From Micromussa lordhowensis (lineage: Eukaryota; Cnidaria; Anthozoa; Scleractinia; Lobophylliidae), in the NCBI GenBank assembly GCA_964020085.1, contig OZ026601.1, positions 27,161,918 to 27,225,917 of the forward strand: 64,000 nt of DNA, in the 5' to 3' direction. The translations under genes and the position numbers were made by a program. Shown one piece after another: positions 1 through 12,272 of this stretch (positions are counted from its first letter, which is position 1; each line of letters starts with the position of its first letter). The notes below the pieces were generated by a model. The model was not told where the DNA came from and ran no database searches. It saw nothing but the letters and a program-made list of their open reading frames with translations.

Positions 1-408
1 GCAAGGGCTCGGAGGCCTCTCTCAAGCCTTTGCCGTCGGCTGCTGGGGTCTGGGTACCGTCAGTTATCAGCAGGGCAAGCTTAGGCACGCCCGCTCTGGC
101 TTCTGGGAAGATGTCAGTGGCTGCTAACTCCAGCGCTCTGTCGATTCGTGTCAGGCCTCTCTCGTAAGGTAGAGCATCCACAGCTTTGGCGAACTCCTCC
201 GTGGTCGCATACTGGCCGAATCGAGCCTGTACTGAAGCTGAGTTACTGTACAGAACCATGGCTGCTTGACTCTGGTCTGCTGCTAGGCCGAAACTCTTGG
301 CTACTTCCTTGACAAAGTTCTTCTGTTTCAGGTAGTTGCGTCTCCCAATGCTGCCCGAAGAATCGATGATAAATGCCACATCCACAGGAGAGCTACATGG
401 CGGTGGTG
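1..408 (-). CDS. vWA exon 0, cut by the left edge
   Basis: This is the 5' 408 bases of an array exon; its last 165 bases lie outside the window. The acceptor AG is at 409-410, followed by the start of the domain (split Ala, three Pro, Cys). The MIDAS DSSGS, the Thr and the Asp of the ITDG strand are all visible. It carries A126G, which is otherwise seen only in exon 12, the copy 11,864 bases away. The intron on its 5' side (409..824) has the five-T tract. Confidence 0.85.
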
Positions 409-824
409 CTAATGAGACAGAAATTCAAGGCAATTAGTGTCATGCAGTTGTACTTTCTTGAGACTCAGCAAAGCTCATTCTTGTGCCAGCCCTTCTATCA
501 AGAGGTCAAGACCTTGTTTTTCATGAGCGCCTTGTTGGAAGCCAGACAAGCTAGCTAACGCGCCCAAAGGCCAGACAGATTTATTGACCGGTGGAAAAAG
601 AAAGAACACGAGCTGCGGCCTTAAACCATGGCATGAGCGCTTCTCTGGCACTCAGTCCAATCGCGATTGGCGCCTTTTGAATGGTCGGACACTAGTGTGG
701 GGCGCAAATTAACTTGGCGGGCTAGCATACAAGCAGGAAATCTCAGTATTCCTATCTAGCTAGACCTGTTCTGCAAAAGCCAAAGCCAGGCCACAAAGCG
801 ACATCTAACTTTGACCACACTCAC
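409..824 (-). other. Representative array intron
   Basis: Intron between exons 0 and 1; the other 53 array introns have the same layout. In minus-strand order it has the donor GTGAGT, a body without any supported gene, a perfect 14-base palindrome (657..670), a T tract read as A on this strand, and a pyrimidine stretch with acceptor TTAG. Phase is 1. Short frames on the plus strand here are shadows or chance. Confidence 0.85.
657..670. repeat. 14-base palindrome with two opposed CCAAT boxes, once per intron
   Basis: The sequence CCAATCGCGATTGG equals its own reverse complement and contains CCAAT on both strands around a CGCG core. It recurs at the same place in the array introns; intron 15 (near 15488..15501) has one base changed. 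CCAAT is the core of NF-Y sites, but use as a regulatory site here is only a possibility. Confidence 0.75.
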
Positions 825-1397
825 CAGCCAGTTCGCAGGCCCTGCTGGTCAGGTTGCCAATTTTCAGCAGCAGGTCTTGATAGTCAGTGGCCACCACAAC
901 GTCGTCTTCAGTCTCCGTTACCAATCGTAGTTCATCTCGGTCGATACCACTGCCAATACCCACGGCTAGAACACGAACGCCTGCCTTTCGCAAGGGCTCG
1001 GAGGCCTCTCTCAAGCCTTTGGCGTCGGCTGCTGGGGTCTGGGTACCGTCAGTTATCAGCAGGGCAAGCTTAGGCACGCCCGCTCTGGCTTCTGGGAAGA
1101 TGTCAGTGGCTGCTAACTCCAGCGCTCTGTCGATTCGTGTCAGGCCTCTCTCGTAAGGTAGAGCATCCACAGCTTTGGCGAACTCCTCCGTGGTCGCATA
1201 CTGGCCGAATCGAGCCTGTACTGAAGCTGAGTTACTGTACAGAACCATGGCTGCTTGACTCTGGTCTGCTGCTAGGCCGAAACTCTTGGCTACTTCCTTG
1301 ACAAAGTTCTTCTGTTTCAGGTAGTTGCGTCTCCCAATGCTGCCCGAAGAATCGATGATAAATGCCACATCCACAGGAGAGCTACATGGCGGTGGTG
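825..1397 (-). CDS. vWA exon 1; reference description of the array exon
   Basis: The exon encodes one complete vWA domain of 191 residues. It begins with a split Ala codon, three Pro and Cys5, and ends with Cys188-Glu-Leu-Ala before a split codon. Cys5 and Cys188 flank the fold and are the only cysteines, as in matrilin and collagen VI domains, where they form a disulfide. MIDAS residues are D16-S-S-G-S20, Thr87 (GLTR) and Asp117 (ITDG), so Mg2+-dependent ligand binding is expected. There is one N-glycosylation sequon, NLT at 182. The acceptor is a pyrimidine stretch ending TTAG and the donor is G|GTGAGT; both are phase 1. No ATG opens the frame: the apparent start at 1374 is a GTG Val inside the exon, so this is an internal exon. 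Ligand, tissue and gene name cannot be read from the sequence. The protein is the consensus; the 5' intron is 416 bases with five T. Confidence 0.9.
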
Positions 1398-1813
1398 CTA
1401 ATGAGACAGAAATTCAAGGCAATTAGTGTCATGCAGTTGTACTTTCTTGAGACTCAGCAAAGCTCATTCTTGTGCCAGCCCTTCTATCAAGAGGTCAAGA
1501 CCTTGTTTTTCATGAGCGCCTTGTTGGAAGCCAGACAAGCTAGCTAACGCGCCCAAAGGCCAGACAGATTTATTGACCGGTGGAAAAAGAAAGAACACGA
1601 GCTGCGGCCTTAAACCATGGCATGAGCGCTTCTCTGGCACTCAGTCCAATCGCGATTGGCGCCTTTTGAATGGTCGGACACTAGTGTGGGGCGCAAATTA
1701 ACTTGGCGGGCTAGCATACAAGCAGGAAATCTCAGTATTCCTATCTAGCTAGACCTGTTCTGCAAAAGCCAAAGCCAGGCCACAAAGCGACATCTAACTT
1801 TGACCACACTCAC

Positions 1814-2386
1814 CAGCCAGTTCGCAGGCCCTGCTGGTCAGGTTGCCAATTTTCAGCAGCAGGTCTTGATAGTCAGTGGCCACCACAACGTCGTCTTCAG
1901 TCTCCGTTACCAATCGTAGTTCATCTCGGTCGATACCACTGCCAATACCCACGGCTAGAACACGAACGCCTGCCTTTCGCAAGGGCTCGGAGGCCTCTCT
2001 CAAGCCTTTGGCGTCGGCTGCTGGGGTCTGGGTACCGTCAGTTATCAGCAGGGCAAGCTTAGGCACGCCCGCTCTGGCTTCTGGGAAGATGTCAGTGGCT
2101 GCTAACTCCAGCGCTCTGTCGATTCGTGTCAGGCCTCTCTCGTAAGGTAGAGCATCCACAGCTTTGGCGAACTCCTCCGTGGTCGCATACTGGCCGAATC
2201 GAGCCTGTACTGAAGCTGAGTTACTGTACAGAACCATGGCTGCTTGACTCTGGTCTGCTGCTAGGCCGAAACTCTTGGCTACTTCCTTGACAAAGTTCTT
2301 CTGTTTCAGGTAGTTGCGTCTCCCAATGCTGCCCGAAGAATCGATGATAAATGCCACATCCACAGGAGAGCTACATGGCGGTGGTG
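1814..2386 (-). CDS. vWA exon 2
   Basis: Consensus protein. Its 5' intron (2387..2801) is the 415-base, four-T form and carries TTTGG where the two previous introns carry GTGGG. Confidence 0.88.
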
Positions 2387-2801
2387 CTAATGAGACAGAA
2401 ATTCAAGGCAATTAGTGTCATGCAGTTGTACTTTCTTGAGACTCAGCAAAGCTCATTCTTGTGCCAGCCCTTCTATCAAGAGGTCAAGACCTTGTTTTCA
2501 TGAGCGCCTTGTTGGAAGCCAGACAAGCTAGCTAACGCGCCCAAAGGCCAGACAGATTTATTGACCGGTGGAAAAAGAAAGAACACGAGCTGCGGCCTTA
2601 AACCATGGCATGAGCGCTTCTCTGGCACTCAGTCCAATCGCGATTGGCGCCTTTTGAATGGTCGGACACTAGTTTGGGGCGCAAATTAACTTGGCGGGCT
2701 AGCATACAAGCAGGAAATCTCAGTATTCCTATCTAGCTAGACCTGTTTTGCAAAAGCCAAAGCCAGGCCACAAAGCGACATCTAACTTTGACCACACTCA
2801 C

Positions 2802-3374
2802 CAGCCAGTTCGCAGGCTCTGCTGGTCAGGTTGCCAATTTTCAGCAGCAGGTCTTGATAGTCAGTGGCCACCACAACGTCGTCTTCAGTCTCCGTTACCA
2901 ATCGTAGTTCATCTCGGTCGATACCACTGCCAATACCCACGGCTAGAACACGAACGCCTGCCTTTCGCAAGGGCTCGGAGGCCTCTCTCAAGCCTTTGGC
3001 GTCGGCTGCTGGGGTCTGGGTACCGTCAGTTATCAGCAGGGCAAGCTTAGGCACGCCCGCTCTGGCTTCTGGGAAGATGTCAGTGGCTGCTAACTCCAGC
3101 GCTCTGTCGATTCGTGTCAGGCCTCTCTCGTAAGGTAGAGCATCCACAGCTTTGGCGAACTCCTCCGTGGTCGCATACTGGCCGAATCGAGCCTGTACTG
3201 AAGCTGAGTTACTGTACAGAACCATGGCTGCTTGACTCTGGTCTGCTGCTAGGCCGAAACTCTTGGCTACTTCCTTGACAAAGTTCTTCTGTTTCAGGTA
3301 GTTGCGTCTCCCAATGCTGCCCGAAGAATCGATGATAAATGCCACATCCACAGGAGAGCTACATGGCGGTGGTG
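2802..3374 (-). CDS. vWA exon 3
   Basis: Consensus protein with one silent change near the 3' end (Arg AGG to AGA, at about 2818) shared with exons 12 and 15. Its 5' intron (3375..3790) is the first of six that carry a five-A run near 3700. Confidence 0.88.
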
Positions 3375-3790
3375 CTAATGAGACAGAAATTCAAGGCAAT
3401 TAGTGTCATGCAGTTGTACTTTCTTGAGACTCAGCAAAGCTCATTCTTGTGCCAGCCCTTCTATCAAGAGGTCAAGACCTTGTTTTCATGAGCGCCTTGT
3501 TGGAAGCCAGACAAGCTAGCTAACGCGCCCAAAGGCCAGACAGATTTATTGACCGGTGGAAAAAGAAAGAACACGAGCTGCGGCCTTAAACCATGGCATG
3601 AGCGCTTCTCTGGCACTCAGTCCAATCGCGATTGGCGCCTTTTGAATGGTCGGACACTAGTTTGGGGCGCAAATTAACTTGGCGGGCTAGCATACAAGCA
3701 GAAAAATCTCAGTATTCCTATCTAGCTAGACCTGTTTTGCAAAAGCCAAAGCCAGGCCACAAAGCGACATCTAACTTTGACCACACTCAC

Positions 3791-4363
3791 CAGCCAGTTC
3801 GCAGGCCCTGCTGGTCAGGTTGCCAATTTTCAGCAGCAGGTCTTGATAGTCAGTGGCCACCACAACGTCGTCTTCAGTCTCCGTTACCAATCGTAGTTCA
3901 TCTCGGTCGATACCACTGCCAATACCCACGGCTAGAACACGAACGCCTGCCTTTCGCAAGGGCTCGGAGGCCTCTCTCAAGCCTTTGGCGTCGGCTGCTG
4001 GGGTCTGGGTACCGTCAGTTATCAGCAGGGCAAGCTTAGGCACGCCCGCTCTGGCTTCTGGGAAGATGTCAGTGGCTGCTAACTCCAGCGCTCTGTCGAT
4101 TCGTGTCAGGCCTCTCTCGTAAGGTAGAGCATCCACAGCTTTGGCGAACTCCTCCGTGGTCGCATACTGGCCGAATCGAGCCTGTACTGAAGCTGAGTTA
4201 CTGTACAGAACCATGGCTGCTTGACTCTGGTCTGCTGCTAGGCCGAAACTCTTGGCTACTTCCTTGACAAAGTTCTTCTGTTTCAGGTAGTTGCGTCTCC
4301 CAATGCTGCCCGAAGAATCGATGATAAATGCCACATCCACAGGAGAGCTACATGGCGGTGGTG
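3791..4363 (-). CDS. vWA exon 4
   Basis: Consensus protein. The 5' intron (4364..4779) belongs to the five-A group and is indistinguishable by eye from those of exons 3 and 5. Confidence 0.88.
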
Positions 4364-4779
4364 CTAATGAGACAGAAATTCAAGGCAATTAGTGTCATGC
4401 AGTTGTACTTTCTTGAGACTCAGCAAAGCTCATTCTTGTGCCAGCCCTTCTATCAAGAGGTCAAGACCTTGTTTTCATGAGCGCCTTGTTGGAAGCCAGA
4501 CAAGCTAGCTAACGCGCCCAAAGGCCAGACAGATTTATTGACCGGTGGAAAAAGAAAGAACACGAGCTGCGGCCTTAAACCATGGCATGAGCGCTTCTCT
4601 GGCACTCAGTCCAATCGCGATTGGCGCCTTTTGAATGGTCGGACACTAGTTTGGGGCGCAAATTAACTTGGCGGGCTAGCATACAAGCAGAAAAATCTCA
4701 GTATTCCTATCTAGCTAGACCTGTTTTGCAAAAGCCAAAGCCAGGCCACAAAGCGACATCTAACTTTGACCACACTCAC

Positions 4780-5352
4780 CAGCCAGTTCGCAGGCCCTGC
4801 TGGTCAGGTTGCCAATTTTCAGCAGCAGGTCTTGATAGTCAGTGGCCACCACAACGTCGTCTTCAGTCTCCGTTACCAATCGTAGTTCATCTCGGTCGAT
4901 ACCACTGCCAATACCCACGGCTAGAACACGAACGCCTGCCTTTCGCAAGGGCTCGGAGGCCTCTCTCAAGCCTTTGGCGTCGGCTGCTGGGGTCTGGGTA
5001 CCGTCAGTTATCAGCAGGGCAAGCTTAGGCACGCCCGCTCTGGCTTCTGGGAAGATGTCAGTGGCTGCTAACTCCAGCGCTCTGTCGATTCGTGTCAGGC
5101 CTCTCTCGTAAGGTAGAGCATCCACAGCTTTGGCGAACTCCTCCGTGGTCGCATACTGGCCGAATCGAGCCTGTACTGAAGCTGAGTTACTGTACAGAAC
5201 CATGGCTGCTTGACTCTGGTCTGCTGCTAGGCCGAAACTCTTGGCTACTTCCTTGACAAAGTTCTTCTGTTTCAGGTAGTTGCGTCTCCCAATGCTGCCC
5301 GAAGAATCGATGATAAATGCCACATCCACAGGAGAGCTACATGGCGGTGGTG
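4780..5352 (-). CDS. vWA exon 5
   Basis: Consensus protein. The 5' intron (5353..5768) is of the five-A group; units 4 to 6 look like the most recent copies of one another. Confidence 0.88.
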
Positions 5353-5768
5353 CTAATGAGACAGAAATTCAAGGCAATTAGTGTCATGCAGTTGTACTTT
5401 CTTGAGACTCAGCAAAGCTCATTCTTGTGCCAGCCCTTCTATCAAGAGGTCAAGACCTTGTTTTCATGAGCGCCTTGTTGGAAGCCAGACAAGCTAGCTA
5501 ACGCGCCCAAAGGCCAGACAGATTTATTGACCGGTGGAAAAAGAAAGAACACGAGCTGCGGCCTTAAACCATGGCATGAGCGCTTCTCTGGCACTCAGTC
5601 CAATCGCGATTGGCGCCTTTTGAATGGTCGGACACTAGTTTGGGGCGCAAATTAACTTGGCGGGCTAGCATACAAGCAGAAAAATCTCAGTATTCCTATC
5701 TAGCTAGACCTGTTTTGCAAAAGCCAAAGCCAGGCCACAAAGCGACATCTAACTTTGACCACACTCAC

Positions 5769-6341
5769 CAGCCAGTTCGCAGGCCCTGCTGGTCAGGTTG
5801 CCAATTTTCAGCAGCAGGTCTTGATAGTCAGTGGCCACCACAACGTCGTCTTCAGTCTCCGTTACCAATCGTAGTTCATCTCGGTCGATACCACTGCCAA
5901 TACCCACGGCTAGAACACGAACGCCTGCCTTTCGCAAGGGCTCGGAGGCCTCTCTCAAGCCTTTGGCGTCGGCTGCTGGGGTCTGGGTACCGTCAGTTAT
6001 CAGCAGGGCAAGCTTAGGCACGCCCGCTCTGGCTTCTGGGAAGATGTCAGTGGCTGCTAACTCCAGCGCTCTGTCGATTCGTGTCAGGCCTCTCTCGTAA
6101 GGTAGAGCATCCACAGCTTTGGCGAACTCCTCCGTGGTCGCATACTGGCCGAATCGAGCCTGTACTGAAGCTGAGTTACTGTACAGAACCATGGCTGCTT
6201 GACTCTGGTCTGCTGCTAGGCCGAAACTCTTGGCTACTTCCTTGACAAAGTTCTTCTGTTTCAGGTAGTTGCGTCTCCCAATGCTGCCCGAAGAATCGAT
6301 GATAAATGCCACATCCACAGGAGAGCTACATGGCGGTGGTG
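5769..6341 (-). CDS. vWA exon 6
   Basis: Consensus protein; 5' intron 6342..6757 is of the five-A group. Confidence 0.88.
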
Positions 6342-6757
6342 CTAATGAGACAGAAATTCAAGGCAATTAGTGTCATGCAGTTGTACTTTCTTGAGACTCA
6401 GCAAAGCTCATTCTTGTGCCAGCCCTTCTATCAAGAGGTCAAGACCTTGTTTTCATGAGCGCCTTGTTGGAAGCCAGACAAGCTAGCTAACGCGCCCAAA
6501 GGCCAGACAGATTTATTGACCGGTGGAAAAAGAAAGAACACGAGCTGCGGCCTTAAACCATGGCATGAGCGCTTCTCTGGCACTCAGTCCAATCGCGATT
6601 GGCGCCTTTTGAATGGTCGGACACTAGTTTGGGGCGCAAATTAACTTGGCGGGCTAGCATACAAGCAGAAAAATCTCAGTATTCCTATCTAGCTAGACCT
6701 GTTTTGCAAAAGCCAAAGCCAGGCCACAAAGCGACATCTAACTTTGACCACACTCAC

Positions 6758-7330
6758 CAGCCAGTTCGCAGGCCCTGCTGGTCAGGTTGCCAATTTTCAG
6801 CAGCAGGTCTTGATAGTCAGTGGCCACCACAACGTCGTCTTCAGTCTCCGTTACCAATCGTAGTTCATCTCGGTCGATACCACTGCCAATACCCACGGCT
6901 AGAACACGAACGCCTGCCTTTCGCAAGGGCTCGGAGGCCTCTCTCAAGCCTTTGGCGTCGGCTGCTGGGGTCTGGGTACCGTCAGTTATCAGCAGGGCAA
7001 GCTTAGGCACGCCCGCTCTGGCTTCTGGGAAGATGTCAGTGGCTGCTAACTCCAGCGCTCTGTCGATTCGTGTCAGGCCTCTCTCGTAAGGTAGAGCATC
7101 CACAGCTTTGGCGAACTCCTCCGTGGTCGCATACTGGCCGAATCGAGCCTGTACTGAAGCTGAGTTACTGTACAGAACCATGGCTGCTTGACTCTGGTCT
7201 GCTGCTAGGCCGAAACTCTTGGCTACTTCCTTGACAAAGTTCTTCTGTTTGAGGTAGTTGCGTCTCCCAATGCTGCCCGAAGAATCGATGATAAATGCCA
7301 CATCCACAGGAGAGCTACATGGCGGTGGTG
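6758..7330 (-). CDS. vWA exon 7
   Basis: Consensus protein with one private silent change (Leu CTG to CTC near 7251). The 5' intron 7331..7746 is of the five-A group. Confidence 0.88.
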
Positions 7331-7746
7331 CTAATGAGACAGAAATTCAAGGCAATTAGTGTCATGCAGTTGTACTTTCTTGAGACTCAGCAAAGCTCAT
7401 TCTTGTGCCAGCCCTTCTATCAAGAGGTCAAGACCTTGTTTTCATGAGCGCCTTGTTGGAAGCCAGACAAGCTAGCTAACGCGCCCAAAGGCCAGACAGA
7501 TTTATTGACCGGTGGAAAAAGAAAGAACACGAGCTGCGGCCTTAAACCATGGCATGAGCGCTTCTCTGGCACTCAGTCCAATCGCGATTGGCGCCTTTTG
7601 AATGGTCGGACACTAGTTTGGGGCGCAAATTAACTTGGCGGGCTAGCATACAAGCAGAAAAATCTCAGTATTCCTATCTAGCTAGACCTGTTTTGCAAAA
7701 GCCAAAGCCAGGCCACAAAGCGACATCTAACTTTGACCACACTCAC

Positions 7747-8319
7747 CAGCCAGTTCGCAGGCCCTGCTGGTCAGGTTGCCAATTTTCAGCAGCAGGTCTT
7801 GATAGTCAGTGGCCACCACAACGTCGTCTTCAGTCTCCGTTACCAATCGTAGTTCATCTCGGTCGATACCACTGCCAATACCCACGGCTAGAACACGAAC
7901 GCCTGCCTTTCGCAAGGGCTCGGAGGCCTCTCTCAAGCCTTTGGCGTCGGCTGCTGGGGTCTGGGTACCGTCAGTTATCAGCAGGGCAAGCTTAGGCACG
8001 CCCGCTCTGGCTTCTGGGAAGATGTCAGTGGCTGCTAACTCCAGCGCTCTGTCGATTCGTGTCAGGCCTCTCTCGTAAGGTAGAGCATCCACAGCTTTGG
8101 CGAACTCCTCCGTGGTCGCATACTGGCCGAATCGAGCCTGTACTGAAGCTGAGTTACTGTACAGAACCATGGCTGCTTGACTCTGGTCTGCTGCTAGGCC
8201 GAAACTCTTGGCTACTTCCTTGACAAAGTTCTTCTGTTTCAGGTAGTTGCGTCTCCCAATGCTGCCCGAAGAATCGATGATAAATGCCACATCCACAGGA
8301 GAGCTACATGGCGGTGGTG
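7747..8319 (-). CDS. vWA exon 8
   Basis: Consensus protein. Its 5' intron (8320..8735) is the last of the five-A group and has private changes near 8440, 8606 and 8629-8635. Confidence 0.88.
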
Positions 8320-8735
8320 CTAATGAGACAGAAATTCAAGGCAATTAGTGTCATGCAGTTGTACTTTCTTGAGACTCAGCAAAGCTCATTCTTGTGCCAG
8401 CCCTTCTATCAAGAGGTCAAGACCTTGTTTTCATGAGCGTCTTGTTGGAAGCCAGACAAGCTAGCTAACGCGCCCAAAGGCCAGACAGATTTATTGACCG
8501 GTGGAAAAAGAAAGAACACGAGCTGCGGCCTTAAACCATGGCATGAGCGCTTCTCTGGCACTCAGTCCAATCGCGATTGGCGCCTTTTGAATGGTCGGAC
8601 ACTAGGTTTGGGCGCAAATTAACTTGGGGGGCTTGCATACAAGCAGAAAAATCTCAGTATTCCTATCTAGCTAGACCTGTTTTGCAAAAGCCAAAGCCAG
8701 GCCACAAAGCGACATCTAACTTTGACCACACTCAC

Positions 8736-9308
8736 CAGCCAGTTCGCAGGCCCTGCTGGTCAGGTTGCCAATTTTCAGCAGCAGGTCTTGATAGTCAGTG
8801 GCCACCACAACGTCGTCTTCAGTCTCCGTTACCAATCGTAGTTCATCTCGGTCGATACCACTGCCAATACCCACGGCTAGAACACGAACGCCTGCCTTTC
8901 GCAAGGGCTCGGAGGCCTCTCTCAAGCCTTTGGCGTCGGCTGCTGGGGTCTGGGTACCGTCAGTTATCAGCAGGGCAAGCTTAGGCACGCCCGCTCTGGC
9001 TTCTGGGAAGATGTCAGTGGCTGCTAACTCCAGCGCTCTGTCGATTCGTGTCAGGCCTCTCTCGTAAGGTAGAGCATCCACAGCTTTGGCGAACTCCTCC
9101 GTGGTCGCATACTGGCCGAATCGAGCCTGTACTGAAGCTGAGTTACTGTACAGAACCATGGCTGCTTGACTCTGGTCTGCTGCTAGGCCGAAACTCTTGG
9201 CTACTTCCTTGACAAAGTTCTTCTGTTTCAGGTAGTTGCGTCTCCCAATGCTGCCCGAAGAATCGATGATAAATGCCACATCCACAGGAGAGCTACATGG
9301 TGGTGGTG
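8736..9308 (-). CDS. vWA exon 9
   Basis: Consensus protein. The second Pro of the opening PPP is CCA instead of CCG, a silent marker shared with exons 20, 21, 24, 25, 27, 28, 29 and 32. The 5' intron is the 415-base form. Confidence 0.88.
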
Positions 9309-9723
9309 CTAATGAGACAGAAATTCAAGGCAATTAGTGTCATGCAGTTGTACTTTCTTGAGACTCAGCAAAGCTCATTCTTGTGCCAGCCCTTCTATCA
9401 AGAGGTCAAGACCTTGTTTTCATGAGCGCCTTGTTGGAAGCCAGACAAGCTAGCTAACGCGCCCAAAGGCCAGACAGATTTATTGACCGGTGGAAAAAGA
9501 AAGAACACGAGCTGCGGCCTTAAACCATGGCATGAGCGCTTCTCTGGCACTCAGTCCAATCGCGATTGGCGCCTTTTGAATGGTCGGACACTAGTTTGGG
9601 GCGCAAATTAACTTGGCGGGCTAGCATACAAGCAGGAAATCTCAGTATTCCTATCTAGCTAGACCTGTTTTGCAAAAGCCAAAGCCAGGCCACAAAGCGA
9701 CATCTAACTTTGACCACACTCAC

Positions 9724-10296
9724 CAGCCAGTTCGCAGGCCCTGCTGGTCAGGTTGCCAATTTTCAGCAGCAGGTCTTGATAGTCAGTGGCCACCACAACG
9801 TCGTCTTCAGTCTCCGTTACCAATCGTAGTTCATCTCGGTCGATACCACTGCCAATACCCACGGCTAGAACACGAACGCCTGCCTTTCGCAAGGGCTCGG
9901 AGGCCTCTCTCAAGCCTTTGGCGTCGGCTGCTGGGGTCTGGGTACCGTCAGTTATCAGCAGGGCAAGCTTAGGCACGCCCGCTCTGGCTTCTGGGAAGAT
10001 GTCAGTGGCTGCTAACTCCAGCGCTCTGTCGATTCGTGTCAGGCCTCTCTCGTAAGGTAGAGCATCCACAGCTTTGGCGAACTCCTCCGTGGTCGCATAC
10101 TGGCCGAATCGAGCCTGTACTGAAGCTGAGTTACTGTACAGAACCATGGCTGCTTGACTCTGGTCTGCTGCTAGGCCGAAACTCTTGGCTACTTCCTTGA
10201 CAAAGTTCTTCTGTTTCAGGTAGTTGCGTCTCCCAATGCTGCCCGAAGAATCGATGATAAATGCCACATCCACAGGAGAGCTACATGGCGGTGGTG
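9724..10296 (-). CDS. vWA exon 10
   Basis: Consensus protein. The 5' intron (10297..10711) has four private or rare changes, near 10329, 10416, 10468 and 10540, none of them at a splice site. Confidence 0.88.
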
Positions 10297-10711
10297 CTAA
10301 TGAGACAGAAATTCAAGGCAATTAGTGTTATGCAGTTGTACTTTCTTGAGACTCAGCAAAGCTCATTCTTGTGCCAGCCCTTCTATCAAGAGGTCAAGAC
10401 CTTGTTTTCATGAGCACCTTGTTGGAAGCCAGACAAGCTAGCTAACGCGCCCAAAGGCCAGACAGATGTATTGACCGGTGGAAAAAGAAAGAACACGAGC
10501 TGCGGCCTTAAACCATGGCATGAGCGCTTCTCTGGCACTAAGTCCAATCGCGATTGGCGCCTTTTGAATGGTCGGACACTAGTTTGGGGCGCAAATTAAC
10601 TTGGCGGGCTAGCATACAAGCAGGAAATCTCAGTATTCCTATCTAGCTAGACCTGTTTTGCAAAAGCCAAAGCCAGGCCACAAAGCGACATCTAACTTTG
10701 ACCACACTCAC

Positions 10712-11284
10712 CAGCCAGTTCGCAGGCCCTGCTGGTCAGGTTGCCAATTTTCAGCAGCAGGTCTTGATAGTCAGTGGCCACCACAACGTCGTCTTCAGTC
10801 TCCGTTACCAATCGTAGTTCATCTCGGTCGATACCACTGCCAATACCCACGGCTAGAACACGAACGCCTGCCTTTCGCAAGGGCTCGGAGGCCTCTCTCA
10901 AGCCTTTGGCGTCGGCTGCTGGGGTCTGGGTACCGTCAGTTATCAGCAGGGCAAGCTTAGGCACGCCCGCTCTGGCTTCTGGGAAGATGTCAGTGGCTGC
11001 TAACTCCAGCGCTCTGTCGATTCGTGTCAGGCCTCTCTCGTAAGGTAGAGCATCCACAGCTTTGGCGAACTCCTCCGTGGTCGCATACTGGCCGAATCGA
11101 GCCTGTACTGAAGCTGAGTTACTGTACAGAACCATGGCTGCTTGACTCTGGTCTGCTGCTAGGCCGAAACTCTTGGCTACTTCCTTGACAAAGTTCTTCT
11201 GTTTCAGGTAGTTGCGTCTCCCAATGCTGCCCGAAGAATCGATGATAAATGCCACATCCACAGGAGAGCTACATGGCGGTGGTG
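10712..11284 (-). CDS. vWA exon 11
   Basis: Consensus protein. The 5' intron (11285..11699) has a four-A run near 11610, intermediate between the common form and the five-A group. Confidence 0.88.
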
Positions 11285-11699
11285 CTAATGAGACAGAAAT
11301 TCAAGGCAATTAGTGTCATGCAGTTGTACTTTCTTGAGACTCAGCAAAGCTCATTCTTGTGCCAGCCCTTCTATCAAGAGGTCAAGACCTTGTTTTCATG
11401 AGCGCCTTGTTGGAAGCCAGACAAGCTAGCTAACGCGCCCAAAGGCCAGACAGATTTATTGACCGGTGGAAAAAGAAAGAACACGAGCTGCGGCCTTAAA
11501 CCATGGCATGAGCGCTTCTCTGGCACTCAGTCCAATCGCGATTGGCGCCTTTTGAATGGTCGGACACTAGTTTGGGGCGCAAATTAACTTGGCGGGCTAG
11601 CATACAAGCAGAAAATCTCAGTATTCCTATCTAGCTAGACCTGTTTTGCAAAAGCCAAAGCCAGGCCACAAAGCGACATCTAACTTTGACCACACTCAC

Positions 11700-12272
11700 C
11701 AGCCAGTTCGCAGGCTCTGCTGGTCAGGTTGCCAATTTTCAGCAGCAGGTCTTGATAGTCAGTGGCCACCACAACGTCGTCTTCAGTCTCCGTTACCAAT
11801 CGTAGTTCATCTCGGTCGATACCACTGCCAATACCCACGGCTAGAACACGAACGCCTGCCTTTCGCAAGGGCTCGGAGGCCTCTCTCAAGCCTTTGCCGT
11901 CGGCTGCTGGGGTCTGGGTACCGTCAGTTATCAGCAGGGCAAGCTTAGGCACGCCCGCTCTGGCTTCTGGGAAGATGTCAGTGGCTGCTAACTCCAGCGC
12001 TCTGTCGATTCGTGTCAGGCCTCTCTCGTAAGGTAGAGCATCCACAGCTTTGGCGAACTCCTCCGTGGTCGCATACTGGCCGAATCGAGCCTGTACTGAA
12101 GCTGAGTTACTGTACAGAACCATGGCTGCTTGACTCTGGTCTGCTGCTAGGCCGAAACTCTTGGCTACTTCCTTGACAAAGTTCTTCTGTTTCAGGTAGT
12201 TGCGTCTCCCAATGCTGCCCGAAGAATCGATGATAAATGCCACATCCACAGGAGAGCTACATGGCGGTGGTG
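11700..12272 (-). CDS. vWA exon 12 (A126G)
   Basis: One residue change, A126G, shared only with the partial exon at the left edge, and the silent AGA change shared with exons 3 and 15. The 5' intron (12273..12688) is the five-T form. This unit begins the block that repeats the first 3.4 kb of the window. Confidence 0.88.

Noticed and set aside
887..1156. Plus-strand 89-residue frame recurring in every unit
   Set aside because: It lies antisense inside the vWA exon, recurs only because the exon does, and has a low-complexity Ser/Arg/Pro composition with no domain.
805..1374. Each unit as an independent single-exon gene starting at its first Met-like codon
   Set aside because: The start is GTG inside the domain, upstream codons continue the domain in frame to a good acceptor, and the C-terminal GECGQS is read-through of the donor.
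1362..1547. Plus-strand 61-residue frame in some units
   Set aside because: It exists only when the intron has five T and is broken in four-T copies, so it is not maintained.
3632..4039. Plus-strand 100- to 135-residue frame recurring in many units
   Set aside because: It crosses the intron and exon antisense, changes length with single intron bases, and has no family resemblance.
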